DNA from: Desulfurococcales archaeon
GTDB lineage: Archaea > Thermoproteota > Thermoprotei_A > Sulfolobales > Desulfurococcaceae
NCBI GenBank assembly: GCA_015521265.1
Contig: WAON01000019.1
Coordinates: 1 to 5,885 of the forward strand
Reading direction: 5' to 3'
Length of the DNA: 5,885 nt
Numbering within the stretch: position 1 is the stretch's first letter; the number at the start of each line of letters is the position of its first letter. A program made the position numbers and the translations under genes. Below the pieces are notes generated by a model that made no database searches, was not told the DNA's origin, and saw only the letters and a program-made list of their open reading frames with translations. This document shows, piece after piece, positions 5,848 to 5,885 of this stretch.

Positions 5848-5885
5848 TTGAACAGATTTATGAATAAATATACGTTTCCCAGAAT
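5848..5885 (+). CDS. Possible start of a downstream gene, cut by the window edge
   Basis: After the thioesterase stop, a GGAG site (5835-5838) is followed by an in-frame TTG at 5848 and an ATG at 5860. Their frame (LNRFMNKYTFPR) stays open to the edge. The ATG at 5844 with the same GGAG is not usable, since its frame stops after seven codons. With only 12 codons visible, the call rests on the ribosome-binding-like site and the open frame. The region could equally be non-coding or hold the end of a convergent gene. Confidence 0.2.
   Translation, partial: MNRFMNKYTFPR

Noticed and set aside
1..5885. CRISPR array, tRNA/rRNA, insertion sequence or toxin-antitoxin
   Set aside because: No spaced direct repeats, tRNA-like cloverleaf, terminal inverted repeats or transposase-like frames were seen. 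The window is almost fully used by three ordinary genes.

Overview
The window looks like chromosomal DNA of a hyperthermophilic crenarchaeon, most likely of the Desulfurococcales (Desulfurococcus / Thermosphaera / Staphylothermus type). This is inferred from heavy use of ATA, CTA, AGG and AGA codons, a GC content that looks to be in the low 40s percent by eye, TATA-like rather than bacterial -35/-10 promoters, T-run terminators, GGTG-type ribosome binding sites, and protein families typical of these archaea. Species cannot be fixed from the sequence.

Layout. (1) Positions 3-2318, + strand: the 3' part of a large secreted, membrane-anchored surface protein. It has propeller-like repeats, an Ig-like domain with a calcium loop, a DOMON/CBM9-like beta-sandwich, two more Ig-like domains, and a C-terminal transmembrane anchor ending KKRR. 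The reading frame is open to the left edge, so the true start lies outside. (2) Positions 2319-2363: a 45-base convergent gap with T-runs on both strands that can end both genes. (3) Positions 2364-5354, - strand: a complete 996-residue subtilisin-family (S8) protease anchored at the cell surface. Its Asp/His/Ser triad is intact, it has a long calcium-motif-containing propeptide and two insertions in the catalytic domain (each with one close cysteine pair), and it ends in a PPC-like domain, an Ig-like domain and a C-terminal anchor. (4) Positions 5355-5440: a divergent promoter region. (5) Positions 5441-5842, + strand: a hotdog-fold acyl-CoA thioesterase of the FlK (fluoroacetyl-CoA thioesterase-like) family. 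(6) Positions 5843-5885: 43 bases that may hold the start of a further gene.

How the genes relate. The two large proteins are both exported and anchored by a C-terminal helix, and they lie tail to tail. They could act together at the cell envelope, for example in degrading external polymers or as an S-layer-associated protease and its partner, but convergence alone does not show this. The thioesterase is cytoplasmic and probably unrelated. I found no mobile element, CRISPR array, RNA gene or defence system. The parts most worth a second look are the insert architecture of the protease, the calcium-loop Ig modules, the PELGG-type C-terminus and the substrate of the FlK-like enzyme.
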